DNA of 64,000 bases, taken from Brachyhypopomus gauderio (lineage: Eukaryota; Chordata; Actinopteri; Gymnotiformes; Hypopomidae). Shown piece by piece: positions 1-12,659 of this stretch. Each line of letters starts with the position of its first letter. The first letter of the stretch is position 1. The translations under genes were made by a program, and so were the position numbers. The notes under the pieces are model-generated. The model did no database searches. It saw nothing but the letters and a program-made list of their open reading frames with translations, and was not told the origin of the DNA. The stretch is taken from positions 1,825,146 through 1,889,145 of the forward strand of contig NC_135213.1 in NCBI RefSeq assembly GCF_052324685.1, in the 5' to 3' direction.

Positions 1-937
1 GGTGTTTACACCATACAGGGCCTCTGGAATGATGAAGTCATTGCTACATACACAGTGTCCGTTAATGGTAGGTCTTGATTTGATATTACTGCCTCTCACT
101 ACAAATTACTGTGAGTGAAGTGTTGATATCTGTATAACTGTATAGTAATGATATATGTAATACTATGCAAAATATTTGTTGCATGGAGAATAACGTCACA
201 GGCCATCTTGTAGTCATTGCAGGTGGTGCACAGGTTGGTCTGTCTGGTCCTACAGTCTCGGGTGACTATTTTATCCAGCAGTAGCTGGTGATTGGCTCCT
301 CTGGTGATCTTGACAATGTCTTTCTGGGCTCCACACATGTATTGAGCCATGTGCCTATTCATCTTAGTCACAGTAATTCTTGACAGCATCTTCCATGTTA
401 TGTTGAGGCACGTTATTGACTGATAATTGGATGGAACCTCCCCTTTCTTGTTGTCCTTCAAGACCAGGACTGTCCGTTCTTCAGTTAAGGGTGGTTTAGA
501 TCCATTAGCTGTTGGTTCATTTGCACTGCCAGGTTCTCATAGAGTGCAGTTAACTTCACATCATCTGTGGAACCAAAGATAGCACCAAGTACCCCCTGAA
601 AGAAAACATGGACATACATTTCTTACTGAAAAAGTTGTACCTGGTCCCCAGGACAGTGAGGACAAGGACAGTCAGGACAGGATGGGTGAAACACAGACCC
701 TCAGAGAAGAGCTGAGGTCTTTAAGCCAATGGGGCGCCCCCTGTACTGGAGTAACATCAGAAAAATAACAGTGGTTAGAAACCAATTCAACAGTGATGAG
801 AGAAATAAAAACAATGCAATTACAGAACCACATTATTATGCACAGTTCACTATGTACATTTCATTCTCTCTCTCTTTTTCTCTGTCTCTACTACAGATAA
901 GTTGGGCCCAGGTACCGTGATGCAACCTGGTGTCTAA
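1..937 (+). CDS. Ig-domain gene, 3' part (end of third Ig exon and last exon)
   Basis: Exon end at 1-67, followed by donor GTAGGT; last coding exon 897-937 after acceptor CTACAG. The phase-1 junction gives a short tail (DKLGPGTVMQPGV) and a TAA at 935-937. The visible part of the Ig domain ends in the strand with GVYTIQ and ATYTVSVNG; at this site copies B and C have ATYTVTVNG. The tail has no hydrophobic stretch, so the product would be secreted or the coding end shortened. The 3' UTR continues to the AATAAA at 1455-1460. The intron holds a LINE fragment. The rest of this gene lies upstream of the window. Confidence 0.7.
186..560 (-). mobile_element. Non-LTR retrotransposon reverse-transcriptase fragment (A)
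   Basis: The minus-strand translation contains GEVPSNYQSITCL, KMNRHMAQYM and a TRGANHQLLLDKIVTRDC block. These resemble the finger/palm part of LINE reverse transcriptases (PSNYRPITL and KAYD-type motifs). Only about 120 residues remain and the catalytic YADD region is absent. The open frame is a relic, not a gene. It sits antisense in the last intron of the Ig gene. LINE clade not assigned. Confidence 0.65.
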
Positions 938-1454
938 GAGACGAGACTGCAAGTTCAACAAGCTGAGCTACTGATAACCACCGAGGATGTATCTTAATTA
1001 CTGCGTCTGCCACTCAAAGTAATAATGTTATGTTTATGTCGGGACTGTTTTCATAGCAAGGTCATCTGAAATGTGTGTAACCTATTTTAGCATGGTTTGC
1101 TGGACAAAGGCTTGGCAGATCTTTTTGTTGAAGAATCGGATTGTGTTCATGGTGTAGGTTGACCAAGCTTGCTTGATTACTCACTATGAAAGGATTTAGA
1201 TGTTATTTCTATGATTGTTTTGATTATGTGTCATTATTTTGAATGGATCTTTAGCTATTCTTTGCCATGGTGACTGCTTGTGAGACATGCATCAAGGCAA
1301 GGAGGTGATAACTCCTCATCCACACCTTATCATCCATCTCCTGTCTCTCTCCCCATCTATTCCCTCCCTCAACATCTCCCGATTCTTTGTTTGATCTTAT
1401 TCCTGTGACGAACTACCTGTTTGATTATCTCCCTGCTTTCTGACCAAAACATGA

Positions 1455-1460
1455 AATAAA
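1455..1460 (+). promoter_or_regulatory. Polyadenylation signal AATAAA of Ig gene (A)
   Basis: AATAAA lies about 520 bases after the Ig stop codon and is the first canonical signal downstream of it, so the 3' UTR would run from 938 to roughly 1480. From 1480 to 2035 I see no gene or recognisable element. Confidence 0.55.
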
Positions 1461-2043
1461 CAGAGACAGAGGATCAATACAGACTGCTGACTCATTATTG
1501 TCAACTGTAGAATTTACAGGCACTGTGACTCTTCTTTATCTACCTGGATCATGTTTACCTTCTCATAACATGGCAGTGTGCATAGACGCAGTGGCTCACA
1601 ACTCTCCATTCTCTTCTTCCATTGTCTTTGTTCCTGTGGATTTAAAAAAGTATTTAAAAGTTTGAGTTAAACACTGACACAAGTGAATTCACATACTTTG
1701 GGTACTTTGTATAGCTATTTTGTTAACCATCATGAAATAAATCATAAGGTAACTTCATGAAATAACTTTCCCACAAGTACGAATTGTTAACATTACCAAT
1801 GAAATACTAAGAAAACATATTTTAACAAGACAGAAAGGGGGAAAACATTGGGGTGTAGATGCATTTATTTTTGCTGTTTTGAATGTGTTGTGCTTTGAAA
1901 CCAGCTCTCCTCTGGCTAAATATTAATCGTGTTCTTAGTTGCTTTGAGCTCTGTGCACTTCTGAGATCCGTTATAAGTTTGCTAATGTTCAGAATGCTTC
2001 TCTTCTGGAAGGTTCCATCCTGGTTGGGTAATGTACTCTGAAA

Positions 2044-3019
2044 TAGTGATGTAACATTTGAAGCGATGCCTCGGAGTCTGTAACGAGCAAAAAGGGGCGT
2101 GCCAGATGAAGCCCCGATTCGAGGCGTGTGTCATTACCGTAAAAATCATGTGACTGATGACAAACGAGGCTTCGGATTCAGTGAGCTACGTCATTGTTTC
2201 ATTTTGAGTGTCACAACCACATAAAGGGGGTTTGAGCCTTGCGGCTCTTTGTGGGTTTTAAGTTGGTGTTGTGAGAGGTGTGCATTGGTTAATTAGTTAG
2301 AGTTAGTGGTTAAAGTTCTGTTATAAAATAGATTAGATCAGCTATTATTTATTATTCGTATTATTATAGACTTTAAGCTAGTTGTAAGCTAGGTAGGCTT
2401 CTAAGGCGTCTAAGAAAAGGAATCGACTCAACCCCAACACTGTTAAAAAGCTTCTTTTAAAAAAATAAAAATGAGTAATTTATATTTGTTCCATCTGTTG
2501 CAGTTTCCTGTCTTTCAGTTCCATAAGCACTCTTGCACTCCCAGTTCCACAAGCATTTATTTGAAGTATTTATTTTACGTGTTCAACATCACATCACTCA
2601 AATAATATTTCCATGTAAAAACACACTTTTATATTCATTGGGACATGGCAAAAATGTTTTATTTTATACACAGACATTCCAGTTTTCTCTGACTCAGAAT
2701 TAATTGATAGGGCAATCATGGCCTGGTGGTTAGGGAACTGGTCTTGTGACCGGAGGGTCGTGGGTTCAATTCCCAGACCTGAGGCCATGACTGAGGTGTC
2801 CTTGAGCAAGGCCCTTAACCCTCAATTGCTCACTTGTATAAAAATTAGATAAAAATGTAAGTTGCTCTGGATAAGAGCGTCTGCCAAATGCCATAAATGT
2901 AAATTGAGTCTGTCATATATACTTTTGCACAGCAGCGAGGCTTCGGGTAATGAACCTTTTGGTGAACCTTTGAGCTGGAAAGCCCCATTGGTTCATGAAG
3001 CCTCGTTTTGCCATCACTA
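2044..3019. mobile_element. Non-autonomous hAT element (A) with 8-bp target-site duplication
   Basis: The ends are TAGTGATG at 2044 and CATCACTA ending at 3019, an 8-bp perfect inverted repeat that continues imperfectly inward with a CGAGGCTTC-like segment. Both sides are flanked by the 8-base direct repeat CTCTGAAA (2036-2043 and 3020-3027), the size expected for hAT elements. No transposase is encoded. A SINE is nested inside at 2708-2901. Confidence 0.85.
2708..2901 (+). mobile_element. tRNA-derived SINE, V-SINE/HAmo-like (A)
   Basis: A Pol III A-box-like segment (GGCCTGGTGGTTAGGG) and B box (GGGTTCAATTC) are followed by the conserved fish SINE centre (CTTGAGCAAGGCCCTTAACCC) and tail (CTCTGGATAAGAGCGTCTGC). 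AATTGA flanks both sides (2702-2707 and 2902-2907), probably the target duplication. The SINE entered the hAT element after that element inserted. Confidence 0.8.
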
Positions 3020-3027
3020 CTCTGAAA

Positions 3028-3928
3028 CAATGAGGCAGAAACAGAACTACACTTCAACACTAGTAGCCAAAAAGAGAAACACAAAGGAGGAAGGCAAACT
3101 TGTCTTTAGATTTCAAAGAGTAAAATAAAATCAAAGAGACAACAACCGTGCAAGTCTCTTTAACAAGTGCGTTCAAGTGAGCTTCTTATAAAGGCTAATG
3201 AACAGGTGTGGCTCATCTAGCCTGATTAACCCATCGGCTCCCTCTGGTGGCCGATAGCAGTCTAGCCAACCCTTACATTGTCACTATCTTTCACTTGAGT
3301 TGTGCTACATCCCTGGTTCCAAAAAAACTGATGGAGCGCAAGATGGTTTTCAATAGCACCAAGGTATACAGATCCATGAACCACAAGGGTTCTGGTTTCT
3401 GTATATTTTATGTTCGTGGCTTATTTCTTTTCTGGCATTCTGCTAAAGTAAAAAAGTCACACTCTACCTGTCCTCTCCAGAGTGCCAAAACCACTCTGTA
3501 CTTGTGGTCTCTCCAAGTAGTCTGTAGACTGGTCAGTCTAGATACTAGCATCTCAATTATATTTGGAAATAACAGCTTCATCATTATCTGCAGTCCAGGG
3601 GTCTCATGTACAAACGGTGCGTACGCACAAAAACATTGCGTACACTATGTTTCACGCAAACGGTCAGATGTAGGAAATGTGATTTTCATCAATTAACGAC
3701 ACTTAGAGGTGATGCATAAAATACAACTATTAATACGCTTTTTATCACATTATCTAATGGTTATTAATTTTCAAAACGCCCAATCTTAACGTCTTCACAT
3801 TCTCTCATGTTTCGTCCTGGAATTACAAGAGGCTCATATTTGTTAACGTAATACAAGAGAACTGTTCAGTCAGACAGCTATTTGTTGTGAAACGAAGTAG
3901 TTACAATTTCAACATTTTAATGTACTTT
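3028..3928. other. No convincing gene; repeat-rich spacer (A)
   Basis: A 149-codon frame is open here in all three copies, but it has no recognisable domain and an erratic composition. Around 3600-3660 there is a GTGCGTACGCAC palindrome and CGTACAC motifs of the kind seen in fish interspersed repeats. I see no splice-supported exon or RNA gene. Confidence 0.5.
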
Positions 3929-4289
3929 AGCCTAAATTCCAGCACTTTTCAAACCTGAAACACAAAGCAACATCAAAATGCGTCAGGTAAATATTCATTC
4001 CCCTTTTTTCGAGGGGTGTTTCTTTATACTACCACATATCGTTTCGGACAACATTGCAAAGTCATATTTATGTTTGATGCCTGGTGTATATATACGGTCT
4101 CTGGTCAGGTAAAATGTTCTTTCACCGGTTTTGCAAGGGTTTTTTATTCTCCACTGCCACCTATCGCCACCTATCGTTTCGGAGAACACTGCGGTGACGC
4201 TCGCGAAAGTATAAACGCCTACACCGTTTGCGCAGGGTCGCGCGAGGTGGGCGGAGTCACGCGCTACGGTCACTAGCGAAAGTATAAAC
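3929..4289. repeat. Dispersed repeat with GC-rich end, upstream of zinc-finger gene (A)
   Basis: A segment starting AGCCTAAATTCCAGCA, through GAGGGGTGTTTCT and CCACATATCGTT, to the repeated motif GCGAAAGTATAAAC is related to 11892-12090 in the same unit, so it is an interspersed family. The 3' part (about 4185-4290) is CpG-rich and lies directly before the candidate first exon of the zinc-finger gene, so it may contribute promoter sequence; that part is inference. Copy C has lost about 100 bases of it. Confidence 0.6.
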
Positions 4290-4295
4290 CGCTAG

Positions 4296-4544
4296 ATGAA
4301 TCCACGTACGCAGCAGTCGGTGCGTGCGGGAGAGTTTAAAAGATTGAGTATTAATCTTTTTACACGAGTATTCCTCAAAATCAATACCAGCGTTGGTATC
4401 GATATTTGGATCTATCAGCACACCTACCATCACCATCGGACATTACAGACCACAGGTTTCCTTATTCTCAATATCAACATCGAGCGTTTAGTGGAGTTGC
4501 GCCTATTGTCTCCTGTTTGGAAGTGTTGGACTACTGGTTGACCT
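4296..4544 (+). other. Candidate first (non-coding) exon of zinc-finger gene (A)
   Basis: A CpG-rich segment is followed by a perfect splice donor (CCT|GTAAGT at 4545). The position, about 2 kb before the finger exon, fits a 5' UTR exon. The transcription start is unknown, so the left edge is only the start of non-repeat sequence. The following intron (4545-5829) shows no gene. Confidence 0.4.
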
Positions 4545-5829
4545 GTAAGTACTTAACTTAGTAATACGAAACACTAACACCTTTTAACCAAATCTTAACC
4601 AGACTATTTTGTTCGCTCCGTTACCTCACGGTTGAACCTCGTGTCTTGGCAAAGTTGGTCGAAAATTCAACGTGTTAAACTGTTTTTATAATGGATGTTC
4701 TAGCGCAAACTAACACAGCCAGATAACGTAGCTACTTATTTGATACTATACGAATATAATTCCTGTTTGATTATTTTGTTTAGTAGCTCAGTGGTTCCTG
4801 TTACAAAGATAAAAGCTTATATGCTAGTTATATTGTACGGTTTTATTACAGTAGCTTTAATGTACAATTTAATTGATTTTATGCTGTGATAGTGGATGTA
4901 TTGTAATGTTACATACATTTGATTTAGTTTGGTTATTCATTGAAGTATTTTTACGTTTAGGTGAAGTCCTATAGATGGATATATACTGGTGTACTTTTCC
5001 TAAGCACAATAACATTTTTGTAGAAGCTTTGACGCCCCCTCAGGAACTCCATTTGAAAATGTTTACTGTGTATTGTCTCCCCACCTCCGCATTGAAATGT
5101 AATTTACGCTCTTGATTTCTATTTTCCCATTGTTAATCGGTTTCTTTTTTTGTAAATATCCATGGCACGATAGAAAATGATCTCTGAAGGAGTCTTGTAA
5201 ATAGTCACCCTGCAAGATCCCTTGTCTTTTTCAAATCAGAATTCTTACCATTTATCTATGTTTCAGAGCAAACAAAATAAATTGTGGGAACAACATTTTT
5301 GAAGCTTGCATGTTAATGTTGTCACCCTGAGTGCATGTAGTCTTGGTAAAAGTCGTAGTGATCTGTGAGATCGGCATTTGAGTTTTCAACCCATCTGTCA
5401 TCTTCCCCAGTTGTTTATACATTGTTATTTATCAGTGACAGCCAATATGAGATCAAATATACATTTTACTAAAACATTATGTTGGTGTTTATAGGAAGCT
5501 AGGGTTAGGGGTCCGGACCGGGCGACAATATGCGGCCTGCCAGCACAGTATAAAATGCCCTTATACAAAAAAGCTATTTTATATTTCACCAGAAGATGGT
5601 AGTAGGTCTCGCCTATATTGTAGATCTCAAACACTTTTTACAGCTTTTACAGATGCGCTGTAAAAATGACATGGCATTTAATAAGAAATGGCATGGAGAT
5701 CTATGTTGAGGAACAGTTCGAATAAAGTAGATGTGTCGATCAACATCACATGTGCATGTTTTACTTTGTATGCCATTTTTAATAAATGTGAAGTGTGGAA
5801 ATGTAAAATTTTGTTCTATTCATTTTCAG

Positions 5830-5889
5830 TCCAACATAAGACAGCTTCTTCAACATTTAACAGTGAGACATTTGAGATCTTCTGAAGAG
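5830..5889 (+). other. Candidate second exon (5' UTR) of zinc-finger gene (A)
   Basis: Sixty bases bounded by acceptor TTTTCAG and donor GAG|GTGAGT. Read in the phase required by the finger exon it contains a TGA, so it would be untranslated. The following intron (5890-6583) contains two imperfect AT-rich repeats with AACGTGATTTTCAA and no gene; it ends in the pyrimidine-rich acceptor TCCTCTAG at 6583. Confidence 0.4.
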
Positions 5890-6534
5890 GTGAGTTATAT
5901 TCTGCGACTGATACATTTGTCAGTATAATCCAGATAAATATGCAACAGTTTAAAGCACACACACAGCCTACAGGTAGCCTGTAGGCCCAATTGTACCTTT
6001 TGGATTTGGATACATAATGTAGCCTTGTTTGTTTTTGGGTCTTTGAAGAGGCTCCCGATCTTGCTACACACACAGGCTGAGTTATACATCCTTTTACACA
6101 GTATTAACACAGTATCTCCCAATCTCATTATACACACACCGGCTGGGTTATAGACCTTTCTGAACAGGACAGTAACTCTGCCATGGAGTTATAATGCTGC
6201 CAAAACATAGTAAACAAACGGGACATATTCCGCAAAAATACTATTTGCAAGCAAACATAACGTGATTTTCAATTGAAAAACGCAACTTACAAATTCAAAA
6301 CGCTTTAGTTGCATACAAACACAACGTGATTTTCAAATGAAAACCATGACTTAAAAATACAAAATCCGATTTGTTGTAAATTCATATGTGACTTTCAAGC
6401 AAATACACAGCAACTTTCTAATACATCACACTACACGTACAAATACGTACGTACAAAAAATGTCCTTTGTGGATCATGTGACTTTTTGCATACTTTTAGC
6501 AGGAGTAATCGTGTGCACAGGTTCCTTGTCATGA

Positions 6535-8644
<2,110 letters not shown>

Positions 8645-8646
<2 letters not shown>

Positions 8647-8799
8647 ATTAAAATGTAGCTATAAAATGGTGCATCTGCATTTGTGGATCACGTTGTTTTT
8701 TTGTTCGTTTCCTCTCGCGCATTTTGGGGTTTGAGACTTTCCTTACGCATTTCTGCACCCGATCCACACACAAATGCACCACTCCATTCACAAAGGTGG
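8645..8799 (+). repeat. Left terminal inverted repeat remnant of integrase/HECT transposon (A)
   Basis: From AAATTAAAATG to CACAAAGGTGG this is the reverse complement, with few mismatches, of 16514 to about 16665 at the other end of the element. Only the inner half remains; the outer half, kept in copy C at 56766, was deleted together with the end of the zinc-finger gene. Confidence 0.85.
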
Positions 8800-8812
8800 T
8801 CGACAGATTACA

Positions 8813-9836
8813 CCGGTCAACAACTTTGGGCTTTGGGCTAGTTTAAGCTTCTGAGGGGCGGGTTTTACACAGATTTTGTGCGGGATATTTTTGTAGGACC
8901 TGGCAACCCTGCTCCCGCTACGTTCAGTGTTGAGCGCGTTGTTAAAGGAGAGGCAGCATGAAGCAACAGAAGCGGCAGAAAGGGGGTGCGGAGAAGTTGC
9001 GCACGAAGAAATTGAAGAGTCTCAATGTAGATGCTACAAAATGTGTAAAAATCACAGACATGTTCGCTGCTGTAGCCTCCGAGATCCTCTGTAGGTGAAG
9101 ACAGCAGCAGCAGACAGGGAGAGCAGCAGCCAGAGATGCAGGCTTGTGAAAGAGAAACGAGGGACAGACTGAGCGGGCAAGTGTAGTACGTAAGCAGGTA
9201 GTAACGTTAGGATAACACAGGGACTTTATTACATGAGAATGATGAGCAATGGCGATTGATTAGTATCAATATTAATTGGTATTTGCATACTTCCCAAAAT
9301 CTGGCAGCCACGCGCCCTTATTCTGATAAAATAGCAAATGGTCAAGACTGAGAAGTGTTGGACGAGCAGCAAGTGTCCATTTTAGGCTATCATAGCATTT
9401 TAGATATTTAGGTTAAAGGTGTGTTGAAAGGCTGTTATAGTAGTTTGTATTTGTAGCCTTTGCTGTGGTTCAACGTGTTTTAAAACCTCAAACAATTGAA
9501 ATTACAGATTTTAAAACTTATAAATGATAAATAAATTGCAAAAGATATACCCACACTGAATAAGAGTAAAACGGTGTCAAAAGACATTAGAAGAATTAGA
9601 ATTGAGCTGTTATATCAGAGATATTCAGAAAATACATATTAGAGATGATAATATGCTAAGATTAATTAACGCTAAGATTGAATCCAATGACTTTAACCAG
9701 TAATTTTTTTAATTAATTTTTTCTACGTCATACTTCACATACATAAATTACAAGTCAGTTGTGCTCCGCTAATTATGAGGGGCCGGTCTAAACCAAAAAT
9801 GCCAGGGCCGATTTTTTTTGTCCCAGTCCAGCCCTG
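8813..9836 (+). mobile_element. hAT-like transposon remnant nested in the larger element (A)
   Basis: An ATG at 8958 opens a lysine-rich start (MKQQKRQKGGAEKL, TKKLKS) like the first exon of fish hAT transposases of the ZMYM1/DUF4371 type. The frame stops at 9096-9098; copy C keeps it open. The right edge (9777-9836, GGGGCCGGTCTAAACC to CCAGTCCAGCCCTG) matches the familiar fish hAT end that reads CAGGGCTGGACTGGGAC on the other strand. No matching left end or catalytic part remains. The interval 9100-9776 has no other gene. An AATAAA near 9530 could serve the fused zinc-finger transcript. Confidence 0.5.
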
Positions 9837-10113
9837 ACTACAACACATATCGTAAGCTGGTAACCAAGTAAAAGTTATATTCCAGTTAAATCAGTTCATT
9901 GATCACCATGTTTTTTTTGCCTGTTTCTGATGTATGATCAGCATATTTTACACCTTGACCTTGTAAGACTTGCTGTAATTTTGCCTCAAACCATCTATCA
10001 GACAAACTAACTGCTTTTTAGCAATAATAGAAAATGTTTTCTCTCTTTTTGTTAATTGTATTTCTGTTATGTATAAATTAATTGTTGTGCTTTTGTTGTT
10101 GCTCCATTTCTAG

Positions 10114-10944
10114 CAGCTGTTAAAACAACACACCCTGGAGAGATTATATGACCGGGTGGTACATGCTTTACAACAAACAACACTTGATGTTGATTATCTG
10201 GAGTTTGTATGTAGGCAAGAAATAGTTTTTCTTGATGCTGTGTCACAGAACATTCAAGTAACCCATGATGTTAAACAAAAGCTAAGAGAGCTACACAACA
10301 ATTCAGAGTTATAGAGACAACCAAGACCTGCGTCCTGTGGTTCAAGTTGAAAAAAGAAACAAGACTGGACGGCCCCAGATAATAATACCTACTGAACACC
10401 TTGCTCATCTCCTTGAAATTGGGCTGCCTGTAACTACAATTGCAAGACTGTTAGTGTCTCATGCTACTCTGTTCAGAAGAATGGCTGAAAACAACCTTTC
10501 CATCAGAGGAATGTACAGTACTTACACAGATGCTGAACTAGATGAACATGTCACGGACCAAAGAAACAATGCCACATGCTGGATATAGATTAGTAAAGGG
10601 GACTCTGGAAGCACAGGGACACCGACTACAATGGGATCGTGTCAAAGCATCAATGCATCGTGTGGACAGTCTAGGGATTTTGTCGAGAATGACACAATTA
10701 GGATGCATCATCAGGCGAACATACTCCATGCCCTGCCCCAAATATCTAGTACACATAAACCATAAGCTCATCAGGTAAACGGTCATTATGTGTATGAGAC
10801 ACTGCATAGTAGACATAGTAGTATTTTATGTATGGTTTTCTTGTTTCCAGTTTACTGTGTAGCTACCATTTAATTGTCCGTCCGTCTGTCCCCAACAGGT
10901 ATATTATAGTCATTTTTGTTGGTATTGATGGCTTTTCACGAAAG
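10114..10944 (+). pseudogene. rve/DDE-type integrase remnant (A)
   Basis: Blocks in order: an N-terminal helical part (QLLKQHTLERLYDRV), an HTH-like block (TGRPQIIIP, TTIARLL, FRRMAENNLSIRGMYST), a pre-catalytic block (GYRLVKGTLEAQGHRLQW, ASMHRVDSLGILSRMTQLG, RRTYSMPCPKYLVHI) and an exon 10899-10944 (YIIVIFVGIDGFSRK) with acceptor CAACAG and donor GTGAGC. This is the layout of the integrase-core proteins often found in fish genomes. The frame is broken at about 10315 and 10570. A 6-base deletion relative to copy B removes the first catalytic Asp (VHINHK instead of VHIDTNHK). The downstream D and E regions are absent. Non-functional. Confidence 0.7.
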
Positions 10945-11094
10945 GTGAGCAAAACATTTGCCATCATCTCAATTTTATTTACATTTAAATCAGCAATTCT
11001 AAGTCAGTCACTATAAATCAATCTCTAAATCATGATAAAATTTACTTCCTCTTTTAATTTGGAAAAAAACAACAAACTATTGTGTCGCTGACTT

Positions 11095-11790
11095 ACTGTG
11101 CATTCACACCGAAAGCGACGAGAGCGAGACGAGAGCGACACGGCGACCGGAAGTCATTCATTTTCAATGAGAGTGAGCGACACCCAGCGACACGGCGCAA
11201 AGTGAGTGATTCGAGCGATGCGAACAAGTTGAGCTTGGCTCAACTTTATGCAAATGAGCAGTGACGCGCGGCGGCGACTACCAATCAGAAAGTATGTTTG
11301 CACCCTCCTCCGAAACCGCACCTCTGACTTTGGTTCCTACTGATTATTTGTTCCGATTGCAAAATGGAGGAAAGATTAATAGTGGCTGTCTCTGGATGTC
11401 CCGCACTTTACGATGTTTATTTTTGGAGGGAATACTGTTCATTTGTTAAAAAAATCTGCAATAAATGAGCGTATACCCTATTATTGGTTATGATTTTTAA
11501 AATTCCTGTTTGATCTTCGGGTCTGGGGTAAAAAGTAAAAAAAAATACATAAACATTTTAGGTTTATATACTATATGTGTTTTATACACACACTATGTTT
11601 TATACACGCACTCCTTTATAATCGTGTGTCCTGTAATCAATAGATTAAAATAAATACTGCATCCTGCTTTAAAAACGTGATTTGCATATTTGTCACGTGC
11701 TGCATGCAGGCGTGATGTTGGACACGCCCCCACGCGACGCGATGCTGGCGACGGAGAGCGATTTTATCGCTTTCGGTGTGAACGCACAGT
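11095..11790. mobile_element. MITE-like element with MADF-start relic, PIF/Harbinger-like (A)
   Basis: The inverted ends ACTGTGCATTCACACCGAAA and, on the other strand, ACTGTGCGTTCACACCGAAA match over about 24 bases. Inside, an ATG at 11364 opens MEERLIVAVSG, then PALYD, the start typical of MADF-domain accessory proteins of fish PIF/Harbinger elements; the frame then degenerates. This suggests an internal-deletion derivative. I could not identify a clear target duplication. Confidence 0.6.
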
Positions 11791-11891
11791 GAGGCGCACA
11801 AATGTTAATAACAAGCCAATCCGTTTATATAAATTACTTTTAAATGATTTACGTGTGTTTTATAAGTGTTTTAAGTGCAGAAGTGCATTTT

Positions 11892-12090
11892 AAGCCTAAA
11901 TTCCAGCAATTTACAAACCTGAAACACAAAGCAATTTTAAAATTCGTCAAATGTTCATCCCCGTTTTTGAGGGGTGTTTCTATATACCACATATCGTTAC
12001 GCACAACGCTGCACAGAATGTGACGCGTCAAGTTTAAACGCTTCCGCCGTCCGCGGAGCTGCGCGCTACGGTCATTCGCGAAAGTATAAC
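11892..12090. repeat. Dispersed repeat, second member in the unit (A)
   Basis: Shares AAGCCTAAATTCCAGCA, the CCTGAAACACAAAGCAA block, GAGGGGTGTTTCTATA and a GCGAAAGTATAA end with 3929-4289. It is shorter, with a different internal CpG-rich segment. Confidence 0.6.
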
Positions 12091-12204
12091 TAGCTTTTAG
12101 CTTTATGGAGACGCAGAAAGGCATCGCTAAAAGGGAGAGCTCTTTTGTGATTTAGGAAGTCTGAATGTGGATCTTGTGTTTAAAAAATGTCTTTTTATAA
12201 AATT

Positions 12205-12573
12205 ATTTGTTCAATAACTATTTGTTCCGCCAGGATCCGGCTCAAATTAAGCCCTGGGTAGGCCAGATCCATTTTACAGTGAATACACTGCACTACGTTG
12301 TCCACCTTGCGCAGCGAAAAATGGTCCCACACTTTTGACATTTTTGCCCTTTTACGGACACCGCTATCTTCATTTTGCGCCATTTCCATCAAAACAAATC
12401 ACGCCGCCTTAAACCTGTGCGTCAGTTATAACAGTCCGTGTAAAACAATGATACCGGAGCTGCGCAGTAGTACAAAGCGGGATTTTAAATATTTAAAAAA
12501 GATGGTGACATATGCCTCGAGTATTTTTTGTAATCGAATTACTCGAGTTACTCGAAGAATCGTTTCAGCTCTA
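12205..12573 (-). mobile_element. hAT 5' end with truncated BED zinc finger (A)
   Basis: Read on the minus strand it starts with TAGAGCTGAAACGATT, a common fish hAT end. About 160 bases later MEMAQNEDSG leads into KVWDHFSL and CIHC, the first half of a BED finger (W and F aromatic residues and the first CxxC). The second half and the transposase are missing. Confidence 0.6.
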
Positions 12574-12659
12574 ATGTCAGATCAAGACATCTTGCACTTA
12601 CAATACATGAATACCTGAATACAAAATATAGACTATTGTATTAAATATATACAAACCAA

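Noticed and set aside
99-461. 120-codon minus-strand frame as a host gene
   Set aside because: It matches reverse-transcriptase motifs of a LINE, lacks the catalytic region, and lies antisense in an intron.
2708-2790. Possible functional tRNA gene
   Set aside because: A and B boxes are present, but the cloverleaf is not convincing and the fish SINE core follows directly; it is a SINE head.
3247-3696. 149-codon open frame conserved in all three copies
   Set aside because: Conservation only reflects the recent tandem duplication. There is no domain, no splice support, and the composition looks non-coding.
5425-6137. Several 60-85 codon frames on both strands before the finger exon
   Set aside because: No start context, domain or splice logic; they overlap each other and the candidate 60-base UTR exon.
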